Shown: in pieces, positions 17,140 to 25,819 of the stretch
Numbering within the stretch: the stretch's first letter is position 1
How the letters are laid out: every line of letters starts with the position of its first letter
Origin: G963678255 sp963678255
GTDB taxonomy: Bacteria; Cloacimonadota; Cloacimonadia; Cloacimonadales; WRIO01
NCBI GenBank assembly: GCA_963678255.2
Contig: CAXXTW010000001.1
Coordinates: forward strand, 1,116,001-1,180,000
DNA length: 64,000 bases
Reading direction: 5' to 3'
Position numbers and translations under genes: made by a program
The notes under the pieces: generated by a model
What the model was told of the DNA's origin: nothing
The model's input: only the letters and a program-made list of their open reading frames with translations
The model's database searches: none

Positions 17140-18633
17140 ATGAACTGGTTAATTCTTAAAAATTGTAAATCTGTTGATTTAGATAAAATCCCCATTTTAG
17201 ATTACTCTATTCTAAAAGATGAAATCATTGCTCTTCTTCAAAGAAAACTCAGGCTTATCTTTTTCTTTGGGTATGCACAGGAAAATCAAACCAGATTGTT
17301 TATTGGCTTATCAGAAGATGAAAATTCTCAAATCTATCTGACATCTTCTTTGTTTTCTCAGAATTCTTCTTTTTCTTCCCTCAGTCAGGATTATCCTGAA
17401 TTCCTAAACTTTGAAAGAGAATTCTACGAAGAATTTAATATATACCCGGAAAATCATCCCTGGTTAAAACCTTTTCGCTTTAAAAACAATGATTTAGCTG
17501 AAAAGATTAAAGATTATCCCTTTTTCTCAATTGATAGTGAAGAAATTCATGAGGTTGCTGTGGGACCAATTCACGCAGGTGTTATTGAACCAGGGCATTT
17601 TCGCTTTTTATGTAATGGCGAAAAAGTCCTTCATCTTGAAATTCAATTAGGCTATCAACACAGAAATATTGAAAAACTGTTCTTAAAAAAGGATATGCAC
17701 ACCATTAAAAGAAATATTCATTTAGCAGAATCAATTGCCGGTGATACAGTTATCGGACATGGTTTGGCTTATGCTCAGGCTATTGAATCACTCGCTAAAC
17801 TGGATTGTAATCCGCAAGCTGAATTAATCAGAGCAATAGCTCTTGAACTTGAGAGAGTAGCAATTCATATCGGTGATCTGTCTGCTTTAGCTAATGATAT
17901 CGCCTATATTAGTGCTAGCTCTTATTTGGGTAATTTTAGAACGATGATTATTAATCTCTTATTGGCAATAAATGGCAATAGATTTGGTCGGGGTCTTTTG
18001 AAAATTGGCGGGGTTTCCTACTCTCTAAATTCAAGCCTGATTGAAGATTGCAAAACTGTAATCTCTAAAGTCCAGAATGCCATAACCTTTATTTGTGAAA
18101 AAATGTTTGCTGATCCATCTGTTCTTTCCAGAATGGAACACACCGGGATTTTAAAAAAAGATCTTGCTGAAAAGATTGGTCTTGTAGGTCTTCCTGCTAG
18201 AGCTTCTGGACTTCAAAGAGATGTCAGAGCAGATCATCCATTTGGCTTTTATAAGGCTTCTCTCATCTGCCCGGTTACTATGGATTCCTGTGATGTTTTT
18301 GCTCGATCTTATATGAGATATATCGAAATCCAACAGTCCATTCACTTTATTCAAGACCATCTTGATCGATTAAATACTTCTCATCCTAATACGCCTGAAT
18401 TTGATCTATTAACCAAAAACCAATTTGCAATATCTATGACAGAAGGTTGGCGTGGGGAAATCGTTCATTGCGTTATTACTGATCAGTCTAACTCAATTGC
18501 TCGGTATAAAATAAAGGACTCTTCTTTTAATAATTGGTTTGGATTAGCTTTGGCAATGCGCGATAATGCTATCTCTGATTTTCCGCTTTGTAATAAAAGT
18601 TTTAATTTATCTTATTGCGGTAATGATTTGTAA
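17140..18633 (+). CDS. hyfG: Ehr large subunit: NuoC-NuoD/HyfG-like, lacking NiFe ligands
   Basis: The N-terminal 110 residues resemble NuoC and the rest resembles NuoD / hydrogenase large subunit, as in HycE/HyfG. The two CxxC motifs that hold the NiFe centre are absent. Where group 4 hydrogenases have ERICGIC, this protein reads 'AESIAGDTVIGHG' (about residues 196-208). The C-terminus is 'NKSFNLSYCGNDL' instead of DPCxxC. The protein therefore cannot carry a normal NiFe site. This is the defining trait of energy-converting hydrogenase-related (Ehr) complexes, whose substrate is unknown. The fold-defining parts ('RNIEKLF', 'ELERVAIHIGDLSALANDI') are intact, so it is not a decayed gene. Confidence 0.92.
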   Translation: MNWLILKNCKSVDLDKIPILDYSILKDEIIALLQRKLRLIFFFGYAQENQTRLFIGLSEDENSQIYLTSSLFSQNSSFSSLSQDYPEFLNFEREFYEEFNIYPENHPWLKPFRFKNNDLAEKIKDYPFFSIDSEEIHEVAVGPIHAGVIEPGHFRFLCNGEKVLHLEIQLGYQHRNIEKLFLKKDMHTIKRNIHLAESIAGDTVIGHGLAYAQAIESLAKLDCNPQAELIRAIALELERVAIHIGDLSALANDIAYISASSYLGNFRTMIINLLLAINGNRFGRGLLKIGGVSYSLNSSLIEDCKTVISKVQNAITFICEKMFADPSVLSRMEHTGILKKDLAEKIGLVGLPARASGLQRDVRADHPFGFYKASLICPVTMDSCDVFARSYMRYIEIQQSIHFIQDHLDRLNTSHPNTPEFDLLTKNQFAISMTEGWRGEIVHCVITDQSNSIARYKIKDSSFNNWFGLALAMRDNAISDFPLCNKSFNLSYCGNDL

Positions 18634-18644
18634 AGGATAATTTT

Positions 18645-19406
18645 ATGATAAATCTATTAAAGTTACGTACTAAATTTGGTAATCAATATATTAAAAATCC
18701 TCAAAAAGTCTCAATCTTATCAAAACACAGAGGATTGCCAGTTATTTCTAAAGAAAATTGCCTAAATAACTGTCAAAAATGTATTGAGATTTGTCCTACG
18801 AACGCTATAAATCTTGAGGAGATGTCTCTTGATCTTGGTAAATGCGTCTTTTGCGGAGATTGCTCAATGATATGTCCAATTCAAAAAATTACCTTTTCTA
18901 GTTATCATAAAATCTCAGCTACCTCTAGGGAAAGTCTGATCATAAATTATTCCAGAGATTCTCAATTTTTTGAAAAAAAGGCTATAGAATCTTCTTCAAA
19001 AATTAAAGATTTATTTGGTAGATCTCTAAAACTCAGACAAGTAAGTGCCGGCGGTTGTAACGGTTGTGAAATGGAACTCAATGCTTGTGGAAATATTAAT
19101 TTTGATATGGGTCGTTATGGTATAGAATTTGTTGCTTCTCCTCGACATGCTGATGGTCTGGTGATCACCGGCCCTGTCTCTGCTAATATGGCTAAAGCTT
19201 TGGAAAATGCTTATGAAGCCACTCCTGATCCTAAAATAATTATCTTAACAGGTGCTTGCGCTATCAGTGCTGGTGTTTTTCAAGATTCTGACTCTCTAAA
19301 TCGTAGTTTTTTATCTACTCATAAAATTGATCTCTTTATCCCAGGTTGTCCTGTTCATCCCCTTACTTTTATAAATGGAGTGTTAAGTTTCTTAGGAAAA
19401 ACTTGA
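18645..19406 (+). CDS. hyfI: Ehr small subunit: ferredoxin - NuoB/HyfI fusion
   Basis: This fusion has an N-terminal 2x[4Fe-4S] ferredoxin domain (C39, C43, C46, C50 and C67, C70, C73, C77) and a NuoB-like domain with the cluster N2-type ligands C138, C141 ('GGCNGCE'), C205 ('TGACAISAG') and C235 ('PGCPVHP'). In E. coli Hyf these are two proteins, HyfH and HyfI. All twelve ligands are present, so the electron path to the large subunit is complete even though that subunit lacks NiFe. It is the last gene of the operon; a new promoter follows at 19403. Confidence 0.93.
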   Translation: MINLLKLRTKFGNQYIKNPQKVSILSKHRGLPVISKENCLNNCQKCIEICPTNAINLEEMSLDLGKCVFCGDCSMICPIQKITFSSYHKISATSRESLIINYSRDSQFFEKKAIESSSKIKDLFGRSLKLRQVSAGGCNGCEMELNACGNINFDMGRYGIEFVASPRHADGLVITGPVSANMAKALENAYEATPDPKIIILTGACAISAGVFQDSDSLNRSFLSTHKIDLFIPGCPVHPLTFINGVLSFLGKT

Positions 19407-19430
19407 CAACCTTATCTTAAATTAGATTAT
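19403..19430 (+). promoter_or_regulatory. Promoter of the endonuclease Q - pepP operon
   Basis: TTGACA (19403-19408) overlaps the end of the preceding gene and is followed after 16 bases by GATTAT (19425-19430), 16 bases before the start codon. Confidence 0.55.
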
Positions 19431-19445
19431 GCAGTAGAGGTGATG

Positions 19446-20672
19446 ATGAATATTTGTGTTGATTTGCATTCTCATTCAGGATATGCTGGAGGTGTTGGTG
19501 ATATTCTTTTAGAAGATATCTATCAAACAATGAGATATAAGGGAATTGATGTGTTTGGAACAGGTGACTGTCTGCTCCCTGCTCGCGTTACCGAACTACA
19601 ATCATTGCTCAAATATGAAAAAAACGGATTATATAAATTAAATGCTCAGGACGATCGCTATTTTCTACTTCAAACTGAAATAATTCTTACTGTCGCTTTA
19701 ACTGGATATAAACAAAAAATTATGGCTCATCATATTATTCTCTTCCCGGATTTTCAATCAATTTATCAGGTTCAAACTCTGTTTACTCTATGGGGACAAA
19801 AAAATACCATAGGGCGACCGTTCATTGTTTGTAAATCTCAATCTGAACTAGAAGAAAGACTCTTCGCTATACAAAATATCCACCCTGAGATTGAGATTAT
19901 TCCTGCTCACATCTTAACTCCTGATGGTTTAATGGGTAGTAAAAACTTACTGCATTCCATCACTGAGTTTTATGGTGATTTTACTCCGAATATACATGCT
20001 ATTGAAACAGGGCTAAGCGCTGATCCCTATATGTTGTCTTTTATTCCTGAATTACAAATCTTATCAATGCTATCTTTTAGTGATTGTCACAGCTCTGCCC
20101 TAAATCGGGTCGGAAGAGAATTTACTATCTTAGAATCTGAATTCTCATATTCTACTATTATTAAGTCTATTCGTGATCAAAAAATTGTTTTAACTGCTGA
20201 ATTCAACCCTGATCAGGGAAGATATCATTTAACCGGTCACCGAGCTGATAAACAAGGTCATGATAAGGCTATTTATTATCTTGAAAATACTCCTGATGAC
20301 TTAATCTGTCCAATATGTCAGAAAAAAATGACTATGGGTGTTAAAGACAGATGGGATACTATTAAATCATCTCAACAAATTCTGCCAAAAAACTTTGTCA
20401 ATCTTATTCCTTTAATTGAAGTGCTGGCAATTGCCAATAATAAAAAATCAATCACTTCTCCTAAAATTGAAAGTAGCTATCATCAAGTGATTAAAGCTTT
20501 TGATACTGAAATAAACCTCTGGCAATCTAATGAAAATGATATTATGAATAATTTATGTTCTGTTTTATCTAAAAACGAAATAGATTATATTTTAGCCATA
20601 AAAAATGGTTCATTTGTTTATAATCCTCCAGGTTATGATGGAGAATATGGAAAATTAGAAATTATTTTATAA
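19446..20672 (+). CDS. Endonuclease Q-family PHP-domain protein
   Basis: Endonuclease Q cleaves DNA 5' of deaminated bases and was first known from archaea, with scattered bacterial homologues. The N-terminal PHP domain begins 'CVDLHSHSGYAG' (metal-binding His 8 and 10). Further PHP blocks are 'GIDVFGTGDCL', 'IIPAHILTPDGLMG' and 'FSDCHS'. A zinc-finger-like segment follows, with 'CPICQKKMTMGVKDRW' at about 288-303. The upstream partner Cys pair is weak ('TGHRAD'), so the finger may be altered. I choose the third of three clustered starts because AGAGG sits five bases before it. It heads an operon with pepP and perhaps coaD. Confidence 0.8.
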   Translation: MNICVDLHSHSGYAGGVGDILLEDIYQTMRYKGIDVFGTGDCLLPARVTELQSLLKYEKNGLYKLNAQDDRYFLLQTEIILTVALTGYKQKIMAHHIILFPDFQSIYQVQTLFTLWGQKNTIGRPFIVCKSQSELEERLFAIQNIHPEIEIIPAHILTPDGLMGSKNLLHSITEFYGDFTPNIHAIETGLSADPYMLSFIPELQILSMLSFSDCHSSALNRVGREFTILESEFSYSTIIKSIRDQKIVLTAEFNPDQGRYHLTGHRADKQGHDKAIYYLENTPDDLICPICQKKMTMGVKDRWDTIKSSQQILPKNFVNLIPLIEVLAIANNKKSITSPKIESSYHQVIKAFDTEINLWQSNENDIMNNLCSVLSKNEIDYILAIKNGSFVYNPPGYDGEYGKLEIIL

Positions 20673-20682
20673 AGGAGTCTTA

Positions 20683-21918
20683 ATGAAACCTGATGTTTTT
20701 GCTCGAAGAAGAGAGAAATTAGTTGAAAATCTTAACAAAAATGAGCTTGCCTTGTTCTTTGCAAATGACGAAGCTTCTTTGGCTAATCGCTTTCTACAAA
20801 ATAGTCATTTCTTCTACTTTACTGGTTTAAATACACCTGAAGCTGTATTGGTTTGTGGAATGCTAAATGAAAATCCAATTGATTTGATCTTCATCCAAAG
20901 ATCAATCCCTGAAAGAGTTGTATGGGATGGTGAAAAAATTAGTCCTGAAGAGGTTACAGAACTAGCTGGTGTCAAAAAAGTTATGTTTCTCGATGAGTTT
21001 GAACAAACAATTCCTAACTATTTATACTCATCTGATAAAGTCTATATAAACTGTGGTTTACAAAGCATAAAAAATCCTCTAACCAAAACTCTTACCTTTG
21101 TCCAAAAGATTAGAGAAAGAATCCCTCATATTACCTTTAGAGATTGCACTGATATAGTTCGCCCTTTACGTCAAATTAAAGATGATACTGAAATTGAAGC
21201 GATGACTCAATCTATCGAAATTACTTGGAATGGTATTGAAGCAGTATGGAATCATGCAAAAGCTGGAATGATGGAATATGAACTCGAAGCTATGATTCAT
21301 TACGAAATGCAAAAAAAAGGCTGTCGTAATTGGGGCTTTGTTCCTATTGTGGCGAGTGGTGTTAATGCGACTACTCTGCATTATGTTGAAAATAACTGTC
21401 AAATTCAGGAAAATGATCTCGTTTTACTTGATGTCGGTGCGGGTATGAATAACTATAGTGCTGATATTTCCAGAACCTTTCCAATTTCTGGTAAATTTAC
21501 TGATAGACAAAAAGCTGTTTATGAAGAAGTTCTGTTCATTCAGAAAGAAATTATCAGTATGATTAAGCCAGGTGTCGGAATGAATGACCTTAATGCAAAA
21601 ACTAATGAATTAATTGCTGATTCTCTCATAAAACTTGGGTTGATTGAAAATAAAACAGATTTTAGAAAATACTATATGCATAGTATTGGTCATCATCTTG
21701 GACTGGATACTCATGATATCGGCACAAGAGACTCAATAATGCATGAAGGAATGGTGATTACTGTTGAACCGGGAATTTACATCCCTGAAGAAAATATTGG
21801 CGTTAGAATTGAAGATGATGTGCTTGTGACATCAACAGGACACAAAGTGCTTTCTTCCATGATCCCAAAAGAAATATCTGATATTGAAAATATCAGATTA
21901 AATGCTTTAAATAAATAA
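20683..21918 (+). CDS. pepP: Xaa-Pro aminopeptidase
   Basis: This M24B metallopeptidase removes N-terminal residues before proline. The N-terminal creatinase-like domain covers about 1-165. The catalytic domain carries the five dimetal ligands in order: D in 'LLDVGAGMNNY' and D in 'SADISRTFP', H in 'SIGHHLGLDTHD', E in 'TVEPGIYIP' and E in 'RIEDDVLV'. All are present. The 411-residue length is normal. AAAGGAG precedes the ATG, 10 bases after the endonuclease Q gene. Confidence 0.95.
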   Translation: MKPDVFARRREKLVENLNKNELALFFANDEASLANRFLQNSHFFYFTGLNTPEAVLVCGMLNENPIDLIFIQRSIPERVVWDGEKISPEEVTELAGVKKVMFLDEFEQTIPNYLYSSDKVYINCGLQSIKNPLTKTLTFVQKIRERIPHITFRDCTDIVRPLRQIKDDTEIEAMTQSIEITWNGIEAVWNHAKAGMMEYELEAMIHYEMQKKGCRNWGFVPIVASGVNATTLHYVENNCQIQENDLVLLDVGAGMNNYSADISRTFPISGKFTDRQKAVYEEVLFIQKEIISMIKPGVGMNDLNAKTNELIADSLIKLGLIENKTDFRKYYMHSIGHHLGLDTHDIGTRDSIMHEGMVITVEPGIYIPEENIGVRIEDDVLVTSTGHKVLSSMIPKEISDIENIRLNALNK

Positions 21919-21928
21919 AACTATTATA

Positions 21929-21963
21929 CGAAACACTGATTTAAAAGTCAGTGTTTCGGCTTT
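21929..21963 (+). terminator. Hairpin between pepP and coaD
   Basis: An 11-bp perfect stem, CGAAACACTGA (21929-21939) with TCAGTGTTTCG (21948-21958), is followed only by a short T run. It lies just 17 bases before the coaD start, so it is either a weak terminator or a processing or attenuation element. Confidence 0.55.
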
Positions 21964-21975
21964 AAAAGGTTAAAA

Positions 21976-22485
21976 ATGAAAAGAGCTATTTATCCAGGTA
22001 CCTTCGACCCAATTACAAATGGTCATATTAATATTCTGATAAAAGCAACTAAACTGTTTGATGAAGTCATTCTGGCTGTTGCAAATATCACAGGGAAAAA
22101 CACCCTTTTCTCAACAGAGGAACGATTATCTCTTTGTCAACAGGCTGTTTCTGATATTGAAAATATTAAAATTGTGTCTTTTGATGGTTTAGTTGTAAAA
22201 TTCGCTCAGGAAATGAACGCTGTTACCATGATTAGAGGACTGAGAGCAGTTTCTGATTTTGAATATGAATTGCAATTAGCTTTGATGAATAAAAATCAGG
22301 TTAATGAAATTGATACCATTTTTCTTGTACCAGACCCGCAATATCTTTATCTCAGCTCTGGGATGGTTCGACAAATTATCGGTTTAGGTGGACATTTACA
22401 TGACTATATTCCTGCATGTGTCGAAGATGCTATTATTGAAAAATTTAAACAAAATAATCTTAAAGATCTAAAAATGAAAGATTAA
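21976..22485 (+). CDS. coaD: Phosphopantetheine adenylyltransferase
   Basis: CoaD makes dephospho-CoA from 4'-phosphopantetheine and ATP. The nucleotidyltransferase motif 'GTFDPITNGHINIL' with the T/HxGH signature is at residues 8-21. The downstream 'YLYLSSGMVRQI' (ISSxxVR motif) is also present. At 169 residues it is a usual length. It is separated from pepP by a hairpin and is followed by a strong terminator. Confidence 0.97.
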   Translation: MKRAIYPGTFDPITNGHINILIKATKLFDEVILAVANITGKNTLFSTEERLSLCQQAVSDIENIKIVSFDGLVVKFAQEMNAVTMIRGLRAVSDFEYELQLALMNKNQVNEIDTIFLVPDPQYLYLSSGMVRQIIGLGGHLHDYIPACVEDAIIEKFKQNNLKDLKMKD

Positions 22486-22509
22486 CTCATTCATGATTAT
22501 CAAAATTAA

Positions 22510-22546
22510 AAGCTGTGTTTCAAATTGAAACACAGCTTATATTTTT
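22510..22546 (+). terminator. Terminator after coaD
   Basis: A long perfect palindrome, AAGCTGTGTTTCAA with TTGAAACACAGCTT, is followed by 'atattttt'. This is a strong intrinsic terminator. Confidence 0.8.
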
Positions 22547-22830
22547 AAAAAAGCAAATCTAAAAAGGATACCCTGAAAGGTAATTGATGCTTAATTCTCT
22601 TACATATCCAAAATATGAAGAATTGATGTTTTGATATCAACATTATCTGCCATTAAAATGAACAAAAAACAATAAAAACATGACTGAATATAAGACAGAT
22701 TTCATAAGTTTTCCATTTTTTTGAAGATTTACCTCAAAATCTTCATATGCATACTTTTATATTATATTTCAAATTTCATAAAAATATTTGACAGTTTATC
22801 TATCATTTATACTGTTGAAAATGAGGTTAT
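22547..22830. other. Intergenic region upstream of polysaccharide deacetylase
   Basis: No gene is seen. TGAAGATTT and AAATCTTCA (22719-22745) form a hairpin. TTGACA at 22788-22793, followed by TATACT at 22808-22813, may be a promoter, though the 14-base spacing is short. Confidence 0.4.
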
Positions 22831-23676
22831 ATGAAAAATCCTTATAATGTAATGAGTATTGATGTGGAAGATTATTATCACATACTGGATGTAAAAGGTT
22901 CTCCAAATCCTCTGGAATGGGATAGCTTGAATTCAACTGTTGAAGATAATTTCATTAAACTTCTCGATATTATGGAAAAACACAATATAAAAACAACTTG
23001 CTTTTTCTTAGGATATATTGCTAAAAGATTTCCTCATTTAATAAAAAAAGCTTTTCAACAGGGACATGAAATTGCTTCTCATGGTTTTTACCATCAGGAG
23101 ATTACTAAAATCTCAAAAAATGCTTTCATCTCTGATATTTCTGATTCAAAAAACTTGATTGAAGATATTGCTGGTTCTGAAGTGTATGGTTATAGAGCTC
23201 CTGGTTTTTCAGTCTTAGAAAATAATCCCTATTTTTTCGAAGAACTTATAAACGCTGGTTATAAATACGATGCTTCAATTTTTCCCGCTAAACATGGGCA
23301 TGGAGGTTATAATATCAATAATACCCAACCTCATCTTATCAATACTAAGAATGGAGCTATTTTCGAATTTCCTGTGAGTGTCGCTGAAATTATGGGAAAA
23401 AGAATTTGCTTCTTTGGTGGTGGCTATTTAAGGTTTTTCCCCAACTGTGTTATTAATCATATGAAAAGATCACTTAATAATCAAGGAGACTCAATCATTT
23501 TTTACATTCATCCAAGAGAAATTGATCCTTGTCATCCCCGAATTGAAATGAATTTTAAAAGACATTTCAAATCTTATTTTAATTTAAAATCTGTCCCCAA
23601 AAAATTAGATATGATATTATCTAGTAATAATTTTATCACAATGAAAAAATATATGGAAATAAAGGGTAGTAAATGA
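22831..23676 (+). CDS. Polysaccharide deacetylase, XrtA/PEP-CTERM-locus type
   Basis: This is a NodB-fold deacetylase that removes acetyl groups from cell-surface polysaccharide. 'SIDVEDYYHILD' carries the first metal/catalytic Asp pair, 'GHEIASHGFYHQEI' the two metal His, and 'GYRAPGFSV' the third motif. The C-terminal region ('FFGGGYLRFFP', 'FYIHPREIDP') resembles the DUF3473 extension of exopolysaccharide-locus deacetylases. No signal peptide is seen, so it is probably cytoplasmic or peripheral. Its stop overlaps the start of the methyltransferase gene. Confidence 0.88.
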   Translation: MKNPYNVMSIDVEDYYHILDVKGSPNPLEWDSLNSTVEDNFIKLLDIMEKHNIKTTCFFLGYIAKRFPHLIKKAFQQGHEIASHGFYHQEITKISKNAFISDISDSKNLIEDIAGSEVYGYRAPGFSVLENNPYFFEELINAGYKYDASIFPAKHGHGGYNINNTQPHLINTKNGAIFEFPVSVAEIMGKRICFFGGGYLRFFPNCVINHMKRSLNNQGDSIIFYIHPREIDPCHPRIEMNFKRHFKSYFNLKSVPKKLDMILSSNNFITMKKYMEIKGSK

Positions 23677-24308
23677 ACAAAACTAAGTCTTTTTTTGATG
23701 AGTATTCTGTAGATTTTAACTCTATCTACGCAACAAATGGTTTACTAAATAAACTAATAAACAAACTCTTTCGCAAAAGTATGCTCGTCAGAATGCAGAA
23801 AACTATTGATTATTGCCAACCCGTTAAGGGTAAAACTGTCCTAGATATTGGCTGTGGACCAGGACATTATGCCGTTCTTTTTGCTCAAATGGGAGCAAAA
23901 GAGGTTTTTGGTATTGATTTTTCTGATAAAATGATTAAGATTGCCATTGATTTGGCTAAACAAAAAAATATTCAACAAAATTGCATTTTTAAAGTTCAGG
24001 ATATTTATGATTTAAAAAATGTTCATTACGATTATACGATTCTTATGGGTTTTATGGATTATATAGTAGATCCTAAAAAATTAATTAAACATGTTCTTAA
24101 CTTGACTAATGAAACGGCTGTTTTTAGTTTTCCTTGTTCAGAAGGGTTTTTGGCTTTTCAACGAAAAATTCGTTATATGTTTAAATGCCCTCTATATTTG
24201 TATTCACTTGAAAAAGTGACAAATCTCTTTGCTAATATTAATGGTTTTTCTAGCAAAATTGAGAAAATTGATAGAGATTATTTTGTGGTTGTAAAAAAAC
24301 ATAAATAA
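23673..24308 (+). CDS. Class I SAM-dependent methyltransferase
   Basis: The SAM-binding motif I 'VLDIGCGPGHYAVLFAQ' is at about residues 57-73, with the acidic motif II 'FGIDFSD' after it. The substrate is not evident from sequence. It is translationally coupled by a 4-base overlap to the polysaccharide deacetylase, so a small-molecule or glycolipid substrate in envelope synthesis is plausible. This is inference from context only. Its 211 residues are a normal length for the fold. Confidence 0.85.
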   Translation: MNKTKSFFDEYSVDFNSIYATNGLLNKLINKLFRKSMLVRMQKTIDYCQPVKGKTVLDIGCGPGHYAVLFAQMGAKEVFGIDFSDKMIKIAIDLAKQKNIQQNCIFKVQDIYDLKNVHYDYTILMGFMDYIVDPKKLIKHVLNLTNETAVFSFPCSEGFLAFQRKIRYMFKCPLYLYSLEKVTNLFANINGFSSKIEKIDRDYFVVVKKHK

Positions 24309-24334
24309 TCTTCAATAACTATACACTTTAGCAA

Positions 24335-24359
24335 TCAGGACAAGTTTATTTTGTCCTGA
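24335..24359 (+). terminator. Hairpin after the methyltransferase gene
   Basis: The stem TCAGGACAA (24335-24343) pairs with TTGTCCTGA (24351-24359) over a T-rich loop. The following sequence is 'aaatttat', a weak T tract. Confidence 0.5.
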
Positions 24360-24436
24360 AAATTTATATAAAATGTACTTGACTTTATCTATATTTTTCA
24401 TAGCTTTAAACTAAAATCATTACTAAAGGAGGGTAT

Positions 24437-25366
24437 ATGAAAGACAGATTTTTATTTTTTGTCCTATTAAGCTCATTTATCTGCTTGTTCTCTGTTGAAA
24501 GTAACTCTCATTTGGAATTTATTAGAAAATTCAAAGTTGATGAAATTAGACATAAAAAACACGTAAGTAATCATATAATCTCAGCCTCAGATTCCTTAAT
24601 TTATATTTTAGATAACACTATAGAAAATAATACAAAAGTATATACTTATAATTTCTTTGGAAAAGAAAATCAAAACTTTTCATTACCATCTGATAGCCTT
24701 TATAATAGAGTAACAGATTTTTCATTTTTGCTTGATAATAAATGTCTTGCCATTACTGATGCAGATAATGGGATCGATTTCTATGATTTACAAGGAAAGA
24801 TTATAAAAAGACTTTTACCTGAAAGAGATTACGAATTCATTTTTCTTACTGCTGAATATAACAAAAATCTTTATTTCTATGGATTTAATTATTTTGATCA
24901 TGATAGTACAATAACGGGAAGAATCTATCAAAAACAACGTGATAATTCTATGGTGGAGATTGAAAGAATTCATTACGATAGGGAAGATGTCGCTCATAAT
25001 AAAAATGAAACTGTTCTAATGAATTCTAATGATAATGGCTTAATATACGCCATTCTTAAAAATAATAATTATCATATAACGCTTTTTCAACATTTAAAAA
25101 CGAAAGTTTTCAGTATAAAAAAAGAAAAAAATGTCAAACTTCTGGATATCCATCTTTTCAAAAATTACTGTTTAGTAAACACTATAAAACAAGGTTTTTT
25201 TCCCCATTATTCAAAAACATTTCTCTATTCTTTGGAAGGTCAACGTTTGGAATACCTGAAAGATCTTTATAAAAACTCAGATTCCATAACTGTAATAGAT
25301 GATTACTTGATCTCTCTGAATGTTAAAAATAAAGAAATATCCATTTATAAAATTAAGGATTTTTAA
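24437..25366 (+). CDS. Unknown secreted protein, possibly beta-propeller
   Basis: I do not recognise this 309-residue protein. It has a signal peptide ('FLFFVLLSSFICLFSVES') and then alternating hydrophobic/turn segments ('FLLDNKCLAITDADNGIDFY', 'LQGKIIKRLLP') like the blades of 6-bladed beta-propellers found in many FCB-group secreted proteins. AAAGGAGGG precedes the ATG. It is a single gene flanked by non-coding DNA. Confidence 0.6.
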   Translation: MKDRFLFFVLLSSFICLFSVESNSHLEFIRKFKVDEIRHKKHVSNHIISASDSLIYILDNTIENNTKVYTYNFFGKENQNFSLPSDSLYNRVTDFSFLLDNKCLAITDADNGIDFYDLQGKIIKRLLPERDYEFIFLTAEYNKNLYFYGFNYFDHDSTITGRIYQKQRDNSMVEIERIHYDREDVAHNKNETVLMNSNDNGLIYAILKNNNYHITLFQHLKTKVFSIKKEKNVKLLDIHLFKNYCLVNTIKQGFFPHYSKTFLYSLEGQRLEYLKDLYKNSDSITVIDDYLISLNVKNKEISIYKIKDF

Positions 25367-25595
25367 TATTAAATAATCTATTGAGTATTTCTTGGAATCT
25401 ATTCGTTTCCTTCTGATCGCTTACTGCTTGCTTGGACATTACAAATTATAATTGTATTAAAATTATCATCAATTCTACTCTGTGATCTGAGAAATATTTG
25501 TTTTCAATATCCACATAACCTACTATTCTTAAGCGTGCTTTGATCTCATATGATATTAATAAAGCCTAATTAGTCAATATGTTCTTTTTTGGTTT
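25367..25595. other. Intergenic region, no gene seen
   Basis: The sequence is A/T-rich. Position 25420-25435 ('cttactgcttgcttgg') is a 14/16 match to the short dispersed repeat at 4966 and 47603. Confidence 0.35.
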
Positions 25596-25772
25596 TTATT
25601 TGTCTTTTTTTAATATTTTTTCAATATCTGCTTGAGTTAATGTGTGTTGTCCAAATTGTGTAGTTCCTTTCACAGGGTTTTCTTTTTTCTCTTCTGGATG
25701 ATTTTTTAGTAACTTCTCAATATCTGCCTGAGTAACTATTTTCCCAGTAAATTTTTCTTCTACTTTCATCAT
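25596..25772 (-). CDS. Small protein with two TQADIEKLL motifs
   Basis: This is a 58-residue ORF on the minus strand. It contains the same ten-residue motif twice, 'TQADIEKLLK' at about 14-23 and 'TQADIEKILK' at about 46-55, joined by a charged linker. No family is recognised. The motif looks like the LSQ-x-EIDxLL peptide at the N-terminus of flagellar switch proteins FliM/FliN, but that is only resemblance. Expression is well supported: AGGAG lies 3-6 bases before a double ATG, and a near-consensus promoter (TTGACA-17-TATGAT) is just upstream. No hydrophobic segment is present, so it is cytoplasmic. Confidence 0.72.
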   Translation of the reverse strand: MMKVEEKFTGKIVTQADIEKLLKNHPEEKKENPVKGTTQFGQHTLTQADIEKILKKDK

Positions 25773-25790
25773 GATCTCCTAAATTCAAAG

Positions 25791-25819
25791 ATCATAAGAC
25801 TTTGTTTGAAGATTGTCAA
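25791..25819 (-). promoter_or_regulatory. Promoter of the twin-motif small gene
   Basis: On the minus strand TTGACA (25819-25814) and TATGAT (25796-25791) have exactly 17 bases between them. The predicted transcript start is only about 12-15 bases before the ATG. Confidence 0.75.

Noticed and set aside
17140..18633. Functional NiFe hydrogenase large subunit
   Set aside because: Both CxxC motifs for the metal centre are missing; Ehr is the better call.
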